In this document: positions 16,170-23,909 of the stretch, piece after piece | Layout of the letters: every line of letters begins with the position of its first letter | How positions within the stretch are numbered: position 1 is the stretch's first letter | NCBI GenBank assembly: GCA_009838765.1 | Contig: VXQX01000034.1 | Coordinates: forward strand, 11,137 to 53,412 | Source of the DNA: Gemmatimonadales bacterium | GTDB lineage: Bacteria > Gemmatimonadota > Gemmatimonadetes > Palauibacterales > Palauibacteraceae | DNA: 42,276 nt | Reading direction: 5' to 3' | Translations under genes and position numbers: made by a program | Notes under the pieces: model-generated | The model's database searches: none | Told to the model about the DNA's origin: nothing | What the model saw: only the letters and a program-made list of their open reading frames with translations

Positions 16170-17259
16170 CGCCGCCGTTGCCGCCGTACATGTCGAACAG
16201 GCCCAGTTGGGGCCCGACCCTCGGCGGCCGGAAGTGTTCGGCCGACAGGTCGTAGTCGCGCGGCTCGATCCCGTGCTTCGCACGCGCGAGTGAGAAGAGC
16301 CGCTCGACCTGTTCGGCGAACGGGCCGCGACCCCGCATCCGTTCACCGAAGGTCGACGCATAGAGGCTCCCGCCTCTCAGCGCCCGCATGCGGTTGAGCA
16401 CCTTCTGCGCCCGGTCCGGGCAGTTGCGTCGCAGCCAATCCTCGAACAGGGCCGCGACCCCGAACGGAAGGCGAAGCATGATGTAGGTCGCCCGCCCCGC
16501 CCCCGCCTTCGCCGCCGCCTCCAGGATGGCCGGGATCTCATGGTCCGTGAGTCCGGGAATCACGGGCGCCACGTTCACGCCCACCGGGATGCCCGCATCC
16601 GCCAGCCGCGCGATGGCGTCTAGCCGCCGCTCGGGGGTCGAGGCTCGCGGCTCCATCTTTCGCTGCAGCGAGCGGTCCAGCGTCGTGATGGAGAGCTGGA
16701 CCCGCACGGCGTCGTAGCGCGCGAGTTCACCCAGCAGGTCGAGGTCCCGCGTCACCCGGTGGTGCTTGGTCACGATGCCGACCGGGTTCCGGGCTTCGGC
16801 CAGCACCTCGAGGCAGCGGCGCGTGATCCCGAGGCGGCGCTCCACCGGCTGATACGGGTCCGTCACTCCGCTCAGCACGAGCACCTGCGGCTTCCAGCGG
16901 GGCGAGGCCAGTTCGCTTCTGAGCAGCGCCGGGGCTTCCGGCTTCGCCAGAATCCGGCTCTCGAAGTCGAGTCCCGCGGAGAGCCCGAGGTACTCGTGCG
17001 TGGGTCGCGCGTAGCAGTAGGAACACCCGGTCTCGCACCCGCGGTAGGGGTTCAGGCTGGCGTCGAAACCGAGGTCGGGGCTGTGGTTGTACGAGATGAT
17101 CGAGCGGGACCGGTCCTCGAGAATCTCCGTCCCCGGATCCGGATCGGACGCGAGCGTCCAGGCTTCCCGCTCGACCTCGAGAGGAAGGAAGCGGTTCGAC
17201 GGGTTGTGCGCGCTTCCGCGGCCCCGGATCGAGCGTCGCGGCTCCGTAACCCCGACCAT
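16141..17259 (-). CDS. PA0069-type radical SAM protein
   Basis: The 372-residue product carries the radical SAM cluster motif C-x3-C-x2-C at C75, C79 and C82 (PYRGCETGCSYCYAR). The surrounding sequence matches the PA0069/Rv2578c group, distant relatives of spore photoproduct lyase: RGRGSAHNPSNRF near the start, TEILEDRSRSIISYNHSPDL, and LVLSGVTDPYQPVERRLGIT. These proteins bind a 4Fe-4S cluster and S-adenosylmethionine; the reaction of this subgroup is not established, although a DNA-repair or nucleic-acid role has been suggested by similarity. The GGGAGG box is only 2 nt before the ATG, unusually close. A sigma70-like promoter is visible 47-76 bases upstream. Its stop lies inside the 3' end of the convergent PDZ gene. 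Confidence 0.9.
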   Translation of the reverse strand: MVGVTEPRRSIRGRGSAHNPSNRFLPLEVEREAWTLASDPDPGTEILEDRSRSIISYNHSPDLGFDASLNPYRGCETGCSYCYARPTHEYLGLSAGLDFESRILAKPEAPALLRSELASPRWKPQVLVLSGVTDPYQPVERRLGITRRCLEVLAEARNPVGIVTKHHRVTRDLDLLGELARYDAVRVQLSITTLDRSLQRKMEPRASTPERRLDAIARLADAGIPVGVNVAPVIPGLTDHEIPAILEAAAKAGAGRATYIMLRLPFGVAALFEDWLRRNCPDRAQKVLNRMRALRGGSLYASTFGERMRGRGPFAEQVERLFSLARAKHGIEPRDYDLSAEHFRPPRVGPQLGLFDMYGGNGGASRPGRAAT

Positions 17260-17305
17260 TGCCTCCCGTTCGATGTATTTCGGCGTTTATTCGGTTTTCG
17301 GGGCC

Positions 17306-17335
17306 ATAATGGCGAACGTACGATCAAGGGGTCAA
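17306..17335 (-). promoter_or_regulatory. Sigma70-like promoter for the radical SAM gene
   Basis: On the minus strand TTGACC (17335-17330) and CATTAT (17311-17306) are separated by 18 bases, a good match to -35 and -10 hexamers, about 47 bases upstream of the radical SAM start codon. The spacer contains CGTACG. A related string, with AACGTACG followed by TCAAG and GGGGTCA on the plus strand, recurs at 20768-20797 upstream of another minus-strand gene, which supports a shared promoter-type element. Confidence 0.5.
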
Positions 17336-17380
17336 GTCCGGCAGGCGCGTGGGTCCCGCGATCCGCGATCCTGTCCGCCG

Positions 17381-18001
17381 CTAGAAGCTGATGCCGAGTC
17401 GGAGTGTCAGGGCGTCGTGCCGCGGCTCTCCATCGCCGCGGAGTACCTGCGACCCGATGGCGACATCGGACTCCATCAGCGAACCGATCCCGAAACCGTA
17501 GCGCACCTCGGGCCAGAGCCTGAAACCGACATCAAGTTCGAGGCCGACGCCGAATTCCGCGCGGACCGGGCGTGCCGTAAGGAGATCGTCCACGCCCGAA
17601 AACGTGCTGGACGGGAAGGTGAGGACGGGGCCGCCAAGCACGTAGGGCTGAACGGCCGGCAGGGGGAGGCGAAGGCGGAAGTCGAGCGGAATTTCCAACA
17701 TGTCGATATCGAACCGGACCCGTTCGTCCCCGGCCATCGCGACGAGTTCCGGCATGCGATGGTAGATGAGGGCCGGTCGGACGGAGAAGGTCGCGAGATT
17801 CAGGTTCAGGAACACCCCGACGTGATACCCATCGGTGATGTCCGTGAGATCGAACCCGTTCTCGGGCAGGAACTCGGCGAGCGTATCGCGATTGTAGCCC
17901 GCGAGGATGCCGATCTGGGCCTCGGCTTCGGCCGGAAGGGCGCAGACGAGACCCAGCGCGAGGCTGGCTCCCCACCTTCGAACGGTGCGTCCTCTCCCCA
18001 T
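17381..18001 (-). CDS. Small outer-membrane beta-barrel protein (PorT-like)
   Basis: The 206-residue protein has a signal peptide (basic start MGRGRTVRRW, hydrophobic 11-22, cleavage near AEAQ at 29) and then alternating beta strands ending in a C-terminal aromatic residue (LTLRLGISF), as needed for assembly by the BAM complex. Strand-like segments include GILAGYNRDTLAE, YHVGVFLNLNLATFSVRPAL, IPLDFRLRLPLPAVQPYVLG and FGVGLELDVGFRLWPEVRYG. These fit the outer-membrane beta-barrel domain family (PF13568-like). About 8 strands are expected. No enzymatic role is implied. It lies 121 bases upstream of the radical SAM gene on the same strand, but that gene has its own promoter-like site. Confidence 0.8.
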   Translation of the reverse strand: MGRGRTVRRWGASLALGLVCALPAEAEAQIGILAGYNRDTLAEFLPENGFDLTDITDGYHVGVFLNLNLATFSVRPALIYHRMPELVAMAGDERVRFDIDMLEIPLDFRLRLPLPAVQPYVLGGPVLTFPSSTFSGVDDLLTARPVRAEFGVGLELDVGFRLWPEVRYGFGIGSLMESDVAIGSQVLRGDGEPRHDALTLRLGISF

Positions 18002-18189
18002 CGCGTCGGCCTGCTCTCACCTCGTTTGTGGAGATCCGGGAGCACCCGGGAGCCCGGCGGACTCCACCAAAACGTACCCGCCCGAGCCAGGGTGGGATAG
18101 CCGGGAAGGCGACCCCCGGCGAGTCCTGTGCGCCGTCGATGACGCGCCGCTATGATGACCCGAACCGCACACAGCGAGGCCAGGGCACC

Positions 18190-19965
18190 ATGACTCGACA
18201 TCGCGAAGCTCCGTCCCTTTTCGTTCCACCGTTTCTTCTTCTGGCCCTTGCGGCCTGCGCGACCGACGCCGGGGATTCGGCGGAAACGGGTGGCGCGGCG
18301 GCCGCGGATCCACCGGTGGGGGTGGCCCAACTCGTCCTTAGCAACGGGAAGATCGCCACCCTGGCGGGCGAGGGCGGGGAGGTGGTGAGCGCGCTCGCGT
18401 CCAGGGATGGGCGCATCGTCGCCCTTGGGGCGGACGACGACGTATCCGGATGGATCGGGGAGGGCACCGAAGTGATCGACCTCGAGGGTCGACTCGCGAT
18501 CCCGGGGTTCATAGAAGGCCATGGTCACTTCATGGGTCTGGGGAACGCGCGCATGATCCTCGACCTGACGACCGCCGACAGCTGGGATGACATCGTCAGC
18601 CTGGTGGGAGAGGCGGCGGCGGGCGCGGAACCGGGCGCCTGGATCAGCGGCAGGGGATGGCACCAGGAGAAGTGGAGCGAGCCGCCGGATCCGATGGTCG
18701 AGGGGCAGCCGGTCCACGACGGCCTCAGCGCGGTGAGCCCCGCCAATCCGGTCATTCTGACGCATGCGAGCGGGCACGCTTCGTTCGTGAACGCGAGGGC
18801 GCTCGAGTTGGCCGGGATCGACGCCGACACGCCCAACCCCCCGGGCGGCGAGATCGTCCATGACGCGGAGGGGCAACCCACTGGCGTGCTGAGAGAGACC
18901 GCGCAGCGCCTGGCGCGGGCGGCGTTTGCCGAGGAGGAGGCGAACCGCTCCGAGGCCGAGCGCGAGGCGCGGGCCCGCGAGCAGGTGCGGCTCGCGAACG
19001 AGGAGCTGCTTAGGAAGGGAGTCACGAGCTTTCAGGACGCGGGTTCCGGCTTCGGGACGGTGGACCTGCTCAGGACGCTCGCGGACGAGGGCGCGCTGCC
19101 CGTGCGGCTCTACGTGATGCTGCAGGGCGGGATGGAGACGCTCGAGGGGCGACTGGACGACTACTACATGGTGGGCTATGGGGATGATCGGCTCACCGTG
19201 CGGTCGATCAAGCAAGTCGCGGATGGGGCGCTCGGATCGCATGGCGCCTGGCTGCTCGAGCCCTACTCGGACATGCCGGCCTCCATCGGACTGCCGACGA
19301 CGCCGCCGGAGGAGATCGAGCGCATCGCGCGACTCGCGATCGAGCGGGGCTACCAGGTCAATACGCATGCGATCGGCGACCGCGCGAACCGCGAGGTGCT
19401 CGACCTGTACGGGCGCACCTTTGCCGACCACGCGGAGATGAGTGACCTGCGCTGGCGGATCGAGCACGCGCAGCACGTCAATCCGGCGGATATTCCGCGC
19501 TTTGCCGAGCTGGGGGTCATCGCTTCCATGCAGGGCGTCCACGCCTGCTCCGACGGTCCCTGGATCATCCTCCGGCTCGGGCCGGGCCGGGCGCGCTCGG
19601 GCGCCTACGTGTGGCGGGACTTCATGCGGGCCGGCGTCGTCGTGACGAACGGTACGGATGTCCCGGTCGAGGACGCGGACCCCCTGGCGAGCTTCCACTG
19701 TACCGTCACCCGCGTGATCGAGGGTGGCGAGACCTTCTTCGAGGAGCAGGCGATGACGCGCGAGGAGGCGCTGCGTTCCTATACGTGGGCCAACGCGTAC
19801 GCCGCGTTCGAGGAAGACCTCAAGGGGACGCTGGAAGTCGGGAAGCTGGCGGACATCACCGTCCTGTCCCGGGACATCCTCACGATTCCCGCGGACGAGA
19901 TCCTGGAGACCGTGGTGGACTACACGATCATCGGCGGTCGCACGGAATACAGCCGGGGGAGTTGA
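18190..19965 (+). CDS. Exported YtcJ-like metal-dependent amidohydrolase (lipoprotein)
   Basis: The 591-residue protein starts with a lipoprotein signal (hydrophobic 10-22, lipobox LAAC with Cys23). An amidohydrolase of the YtcJ type follows: beta domain GKIATLAGEGGEVVSALASR, metal ligands HGH at 111-113 in IPGFIEGHGHFMGLGNARM, then GRGWHQEKW, THASGHASFVNARAL and QVNTHAIGDRANREVLDLYG. The RWRIEHAQHVNPADIPRFAE segment and the terminal TNGTDVPVEDADPLASFHC (metal Asp) are also present. Homologues hydrolyse N-substituted amides (exoenzyme regulatory AepA-like). The substrate is unknown and the export signal points to the periplasm. The ATG at 18190 was preferred over one at 18139 because it gives a proper signal peptide. 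A TATGAT at 18151-18156 may be its -10 element. The 188-base gap before it also holds a TCCGGG-AGCA-CCCGGGA hairpin (18035-18051). Confidence 0.9.
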   Translation: MTRHREAPSLFVPPFLLLALAACATDAGDSAETGGAAAADPPVGVAQLVLSNGKIATLAGEGGEVVSALASRDGRIVALGADDDVSGWIGEGTEVIDLEGRLAIPGFIEGHGHFMGLGNARMILDLTTADSWDDIVSLVGEAAAGAEPGAWISGRGWHQEKWSEPPDPMVEGQPVHDGLSAVSPANPVILTHASGHASFVNARALELAGIDADTPNPPGGEIVHDAEGQPTGVLRETAQRLARAAFAEEEANRSEAEREARAREQVRLANEELLRKGVTSFQDAGSGFGTVDLLRTLADEGALPVRLYVMLQGGMETLEGRLDDYYMVGYGDDRLTVRSIKQVADGALGSHGAWLLEPYSDMPASIGLPTTPPEEIERIARLAIERGYQVNTHAIGDRANREVLDLYGRTFADHAEMSDLRWRIEHAQHVNPADIPRFAELGVIASMQGVHACSDGPWIILRLGPGRARSGAYVWRDFMRAGVVVTNGTDVPVEDADPLASFHCTVTRVIEGGETFFEEQAMTREEALRSYTWANAYAAFEEDLKGTLEVGKLADITVLSRDILTIPADEILETVVDYTIIGGRTEYSRGS

Positions 19966-20001
19966 GCAGCCCGTGCGGTGGGCCGGAAGGGCGTCAGCCG
20001 G

Positions 20002-20724
20002 CTAGCGGCCGCCCTCGAACTTCTGCAGATCCTCGAGCAGATCGAGCAGCTTCTCGAGCCGCTCCTTGATCTTCTCCCGGTCGAGGTTGGCATCGACGTC
20101 CAACCGGACCTCCGCTTCATCCAGCGCAGATCCCGCGCCAGCGGCCTTGAGGGAAAACGTCTCCCCGTGTCGCGCGGCGCGCAGTCTGACGTCTCCAGCG
20201 GACGATCCGGCCGGTGCCTCCACAGACCGGTCGATCCAGAGTCCCCCGGGTTGCCCCGACGACGGACTTCGAGCGACGAGGCGCATCGCGTCGAGCCCCT
20301 CCACGCGCGCGACCCGCGCACCGGCCACATTGGATCTCGCGTCCACCCGGATCGTGATATGGCCGTTGTCGATGACGGCTTCGGCGTCCCGTTCGGCGAC
20401 CCGTACTGCGGACCCGACGCGCACGTGCCGGCCGTGGGCGGGCTCGTGTCCGAGGCGGTCCAGCCACGCCCCGATGGCGCGCTCGATGCCTCCGTTGATC
20501 CGCCCGGCCGTGTGTGCGGTCCGGCGCAACTGCTCGGCGGCGAATCCGGGGGCGCGGAGCGAGCCCGGCGGATCCGCCCGTTCGACGAACTCCGCGATCC
20601 CCTCCAGAGTCGCCGTACTCGCCTTCGCCGGCCCGGGCATGCTCGTGAGGTGGGAAAGGGCGGCCCAGACACAGATGGCAGCGGCCCAGAGGGTGAAGGC
20701 GGCGGCGACTCTTCGAATGAACAT
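20002..20724 (-). CDS. Hypothetical exported or membrane-anchored protein with coiled-coil tail
   Basis: I do not recognise this 240-residue protein. It has an N-terminal hydrophobic segment (about 5-22, VAAAFTLWAAAICVWAALS) that could be an uncleaved anchor or signal peptide, a central beta-rich part with VRVGSAVRVAERDAEAVI and NGHITIRVDARSNVAGARVA, and a highly charged C-terminal helix (about 205-238, VDANLDREKIKERLEKLLDL) that looks like a coiled coil. The ATG at 20724 has GGAG 9 nt upstream. It follows the DUF4153 gene on the same strand after a 195-base gap that contains a large hairpin, so it is probably a separate transcription unit. The gene to its left (18190-19965) is convergent, with 36 bases between stops. 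Confidence 0.68.
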   Translation of the reverse strand: MFIRRVAAAFTLWAAAICVWAALSHLTSMPGPAKASTATLEGIAEFVERADPPGSLRAPGFAAEQLRRTAHTAGRINGGIERAIGAWLDRLGHEPAHGRHVRVGSAVRVAERDAEAVIDNGHITIRVDARSNVAGARVARVEGLDAMRLVARSPSSGQPGGLWIDRSVEAPAGSSAGDVRLRAARHGETFSLKAAGAGSALDEAEVRLDVDANLDREKIKERLEKLLDLLEDLQKFEGGR

Positions 20725-20801
20725 CACGTCGGCTCCAGGGGGGAAGGTCGAGTGTCCGCGATCTTCTAACGTACGCTCAAGCGCGGGGTCAGGTTCCAAC
20801 C

Positions 20802-20871
20802 CCTGGCAGCCCATGGTAAAACCCCGCGTCAGCGCCGCTCGAACGCAGGGCTCTTGCCACGGGCTGCCAGG
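20802..20871. repeat. 70-nt imperfect inverted repeat (large hairpin)
   Basis: The left arm (20802-20829) starts CCTGGCAGCCCATGG and the right arm (20843-20871) ends CCACGGGCTGCCAGG. Over the whole 28-29 bases the arms match at about 24 positions, the first 11 perfectly, and the loop is 13 bases (20830-20842). A second possible stem, CGCGGGGT (20782-20789) with ACCCCGCG (20821-20828), interleaves with the first, so the two cannot form together as simple hairpins. It sits between the DUF4153 stop and the next minus-strand gene. It could be a terminator/attenuator or a REP/MITE-like mobile palindrome. No T-tract follows on either strand. Confidence 0.7.
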
Positions 20872-20919
20872 ACCGGGTCCGGATCCGAAAGGTTGTCCGC
20901 CGCCGCCGGCGGCCCATGG

Positions 20920-22746
20920 CTACGGTGGGGGGGGCTCGGCGGGCCCGAGGAGCAGCGTGCCGGTCACGCGGGTCGGCCGGAGCGCCCCGTCGCTGTCGCG
21001 GAGCCGCAGCAGCGTGACCTGGATGCGAGCCGTCACGCCGGCCCGGGAGACGTCGAGTCTCAGGGAGTCCGGCGGCAGTTGTACCCTTCCGGGCGCCGTC
21101 GTCGTCCCGGAGCGCCCGGCGCGCGCAACGAGTTCGGCGAAGGACACCGTGGCCAGTGCGTCCCCGCCGAGCCGGATCGTCGTGCCGAGGCTGTCCGCGT
21201 CGGCCTCGAAGGTGAGGGAGTCGCCCTCGAACGGGTAGCGCCCCCCGAGGAGGTTCCGCTCGAACACGGCCTCGTCGAAGCCCGACACGGCGATGGCGGC
21301 GTTCCGCCCCCCCGGCGCCGAGATGTCGACGTACCCGAAGGGATCCGCGAGCAGCCCCTCGGAGGGCGCGAGCCCGAAGTGGTCCGCGATGAGCGTTGCC
21401 CGGCGTCCGGCTTCCGCAATCCTCGGCGAAGCCGACATTCCGTCGCCGACGGTATCCACCGCCGCCACGCCGCCCTCGAACCACTCATCGATGGCGGAGG
21501 TCCCGTGCCACGAAATCAGGTAGAGCAGGACGTCGTTGATCTGCTGCCAGTCCTCGGGCGGGATCTCGGCCGCAGCCGGTGAGATGCGGCCATCCGCCAG
21601 GACTCCGTGCGTCGCAAGCAGGTCATCGAGCCGGCCCACCTGGCTCCGTTCGGCTACGGCGTAGGCGGACCAGGGGCCGACGAAGGTGACGGCGCCGATG
21701 ACGACCAGCGTCAGGGGAATCCCCTTGATCTCGCGCGACCGCGTCACTGTGTAGAAGACGGCGGCGCCCGCAAGCCAGACCCCGAGAAGGAGCAGGAGAT
21801 ACCGGCGCTCGGTGATCCCGTACTGTTCGATGCGCTGCCCGATGGCGAGCAGGAGCATCACGATGGACGGGATGATGAGAATCCAGAAGATGCGGGCATA
21901 CGTGTCGATCCAGGCGTGGTCTTCCCGTCCGCGCCGGGGATGCACGAGGAGGAGCGACAGGATGCCGAAGGCGGCGAGGGCGGAGACGAGGAGGCCGATC
22001 CACCCGCTGGGCCACGTCGTCGTGATCACGACGCGTCCGAGGTAGGCGGTGAGGATGATCAGGTATACGGCGACGAGCGGGAGGAGCACGTACTGGGCGA
22101 ACACGCGCAGGCCCGCCGGATAGTCGCCGCGGCGTTCCAGTTGCTCGAAATCGTCCGGCACGCCCGCGAGCACGAACCACGTCTGGAAGACGAAGCCGAG
22201 GAAGAAGAAGAGCCGGCCGTAGTTCTCATCGGCGATGTCGATGTTGAAGAGATTCTCGATGCCGAACAGGGCGATGGAGAGTCCGCCGAAGAGGACGCCC
22301 GTGTAGATCGCCCCGAGGCCGAAGCGGAAGAAGAGCGTACGGTTGAAGTGCCAGAAACCGTTGGGCTCGCGGACGCCGAGGTAGGCGATGAAGGCGACGA
22401 GCAGATGCAGGGTCGCGGTCAGATGAGAATGGCGGAGACCGGCGATGTTCTCACCCCAGTTCGGCCACTGCCAGTAGTAGAGGGCGAGCACGGCCAGGCC
22501 GAGTCCGCGCAGCGCCCAGTGCCGCGGCAGCGGGAGGTTCCAGCGCTCCGCGAACAGGGTGAGCCCGGTAAGCAGCGGCAGACCGAGACTGGCGGTGGCG
22601 ACGAGGCGCAGCTCGAGCGCCGTTTCTGCGTTGATCGCCCGCATCGCGGCGATGGCGGCGACGACGGCGCAGGTCAGGACGACGGGGAACCGCCGCGCCG
22701 TCACCCACGCGGCCGCCGCGAGCCGCTCGACCGAGGGGAGCTTCAC
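20920..22746 (-). CDS. DUF4153-family multi-pass membrane protein
   Basis: The 608-residue protein has about 11-12 transmembrane helices in its first 370 residues, then a soluble region of some 230 residues with repeated beta-like segments. The membrane part holds GFWHFNRTLFFRFGLGAIYT, LFGIENLFNIDIADENYGRL and IEQYGITERRYLLLLLGVWL, which are hallmarks of DUF4153. The family function is unknown. The start is a GTG at 22746-22744 that overlaps the aminotransferase stop as GTGA, so translation should be coupled. It is the last gene of a four-gene unit with a metallopeptidase-like protein, an antiporter and an aminotransferase. The C-terminus ends in a run of prolines. Confidence 0.85.
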   Translation of the reverse strand: MKLPSVERLAAAAWVTARRFPVVLTCAVVAAIAAMRAINAETALELRLVATASLGLPLLTGLTLFAERWNLPLPRHWALRGLGLAVLALYYWQWPNWGENIAGLRHSHLTATLHLLVAFIAYLGVREPNGFWHFNRTLFFRFGLGAIYTGVLFGGLSIALFGIENLFNIDIADENYGRLFFFLGFVFQTWFVLAGVPDDFEQLERRGDYPAGLRVFAQYVLLPLVAVYLIILTAYLGRVVITTTWPSGWIGLLVSALAAFGILSLLLVHPRRGREDHAWIDTYARIFWILIIPSIVMLLLAIGQRIEQYGITERRYLLLLLGVWLAGAAVFYTVTRSREIKGIPLTLVVIGAVTFVGPWSAYAVAERSQVGRLDDLLATHGVLADGRISPAAAEIPPEDWQQINDVLLYLISWHGTSAIDEWFEGGVAAVDTVGDGMSASPRIAEAGRRATLIADHFGLAPSEGLLADPFGYVDISAPGGRNAAIAVSGFDEAVFERNLLGGRYPFEGDSLTFEADADSLGTTIRLGGDALATVSFAELVARAGRSGTTTAPGRVQLPPDSLRLDVSRAGVTARIQVTLLRLRDSDGALRPTRVTGTLLLGPAEPPPP

Positions 22747-23909
22747 ACCCGGGCCCTCACCGTCACGAGCCGCTCGGCGGCCTGTTCGAGCAACGCCTCC
22801 GTCTTGCAGAAGGCGAACCGCACGAGCTTGCGCCCATCCTCGGGGTTGTGGAAGAAGCTGGATCCGGGGACGGGAGCCACGCCGACCGTGCGCGTGAGCC
22901 AGAACGCGAATTCGTCGTCCGGAAGGTCGGAGAGGTCCGAGAAGTCCGCGAGGACGTAGTACGCGCCCTCCGGCTTGCGGCAGCGGAACCCGGCCTCGAC
23001 GAGCGCGGGATAGAAGAGGTCCCGTTTCGCGCCGTACACGTCCGCGAGCCCTTCATAGTAGGACGGCGGGAGCATCTCGAGGCCGGTGGCCACGCCTTCC
23101 TGCAGGGGCGCCGCGGCGCCCACGGTGAGGAAGTCGTGGACCTTCCGGATGGCGTCGGACAACTCCGGGTGCGCCACGATCGTCCCCATGCGCCAGCCCG
23201 TGACCGCGAACGTCTTCGAGGCGGCGCTGATCGTGATCGTCCGATCCCGCATGCCGGGGAGCGTCGCCAGCGGAATGTGCCGCGCGCCATCGTAGAGGAT
23301 GTGCTCGTACACCTCGTCGGTGATCGCGTAGGCGTCGAACTCCTGGCACAGGATCGCGATCCTCTCGAGTTCGTCGCGGGTGAACACGCGGCCCGTGGGG
23401 TTGTTCGGCGTGTTCACGATGATCGCGCGCGTCCGGTGACTGAACGCCGCCCGCAGGCGGTCGAAGTCGATCTGCCACTCCGCGGTCAGCGGCACGAACA
23501 CGGGGGTCGCGTCGCAGAGCGTGGTGTCCGGTCCGTAGTTCTCGTAGAAGGGCTCGAAGACGATGACTTCCTCGCCCGGGTCCACGACCGCGAGGAGCAC
23601 CGCCATCATCGCCTCGGTCGCCCCGCACGTGATCGTGAGGTGCGCTTCCGGATCGACGTCGAGCCCGTACCAGTCGCGGTAGCTCGCGGCGAGCGCGTCG
23701 CGGTACCGTTTCGCGCCCCACGTGATCGCGTACTGGTTCACGTCGTCGTAGATCGCGCGCGCGGCGCCGATCTTCAGCGTGTCGGGCGACTCGAAGTCGG
23801 GGAAGCCCTGCGAGAGGTTGATGGCCCCGTGCTCGTTCGAGAGCCGGGTCATCATCCGAATCACGGATTCCGTGAAGCCGTGCGTGCGACGGGCGGTATG
23901 AATCTTCAT
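22743..23909 (-). CDS. PLP-dependent class I/II aminotransferase
   Basis: The 388-residue enzyme is a fold-type I aminotransferase of the methionine/kynurenine-type aminotransferase group. The PLP-binding lysine is K232 in ISAASKTFAVTGWRMG. Other conserved parts are GAINLSQGFPDFESPD at 28-43, YAITWGAKRYRDALA, TCGATEAMMA, the Asn of IIVNTPNNPTGRVF (163-176), the Asp of YAITDEVYEHILYD and the substrate-carboxylate Arg in VRFAFCK. It transfers an amino group between an amino acid and a 2-oxo acid; the preferred amino acid is not clear from sequence. The ATG overlaps the antiporter stop (ATGA) and its stop overlaps the DUF4153 start (GTGA). The link to ion transport may be only operon packing. 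Confidence 0.93.
   Translation of the reverse strand: MKIHTARRTHGFTESVIRMMTRLSNEHGAINLSQGFPDFESPDTLKIGAARAIYDDVNQYAITWGAKRYRDALAASYRDWYGLDVDPEAHLTITCGATEAMMAVLLAVVDPGEEVIVFEPFYENYGPDTTLCDATPVFVPLTAEWQIDFDRLRAAFSHRTRAIIVNTPNNPTGRVFTRDELERIAILCQEFDAYAITDEVYEHILYDGARHIPLATLPGMRDRTITISAASKTFAVTGWRMGTIVAHPELSDAIRKVHDFLTVGAAAPLQEGVATGLEMLPPSYYEGLADVYGAKRDLFYPALVEAGFRCRKPEGAYYVLADFSDLSDLPDDEFAFWLTRTVGVAPVPGSSFFHNPEDGRKLVRFAFCKTEALLEQAAERLVTVRARV

Noticed and set aside
18020-18075. Structure ending in CTCCACCA that looked like the 3' end of a tRNA
   Set aside because: No T-arm loop, no anticodon arm and no matching acceptor strand could be placed; only small GC hairpins remain.
20768-20880. Insertion-sequence end suggested by GGGGTCAGGTTCC and the inverted repeat
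   Set aside because: No transposase, target duplication or second end is present in the window; kept only as a hairpin or possible REP-like element.
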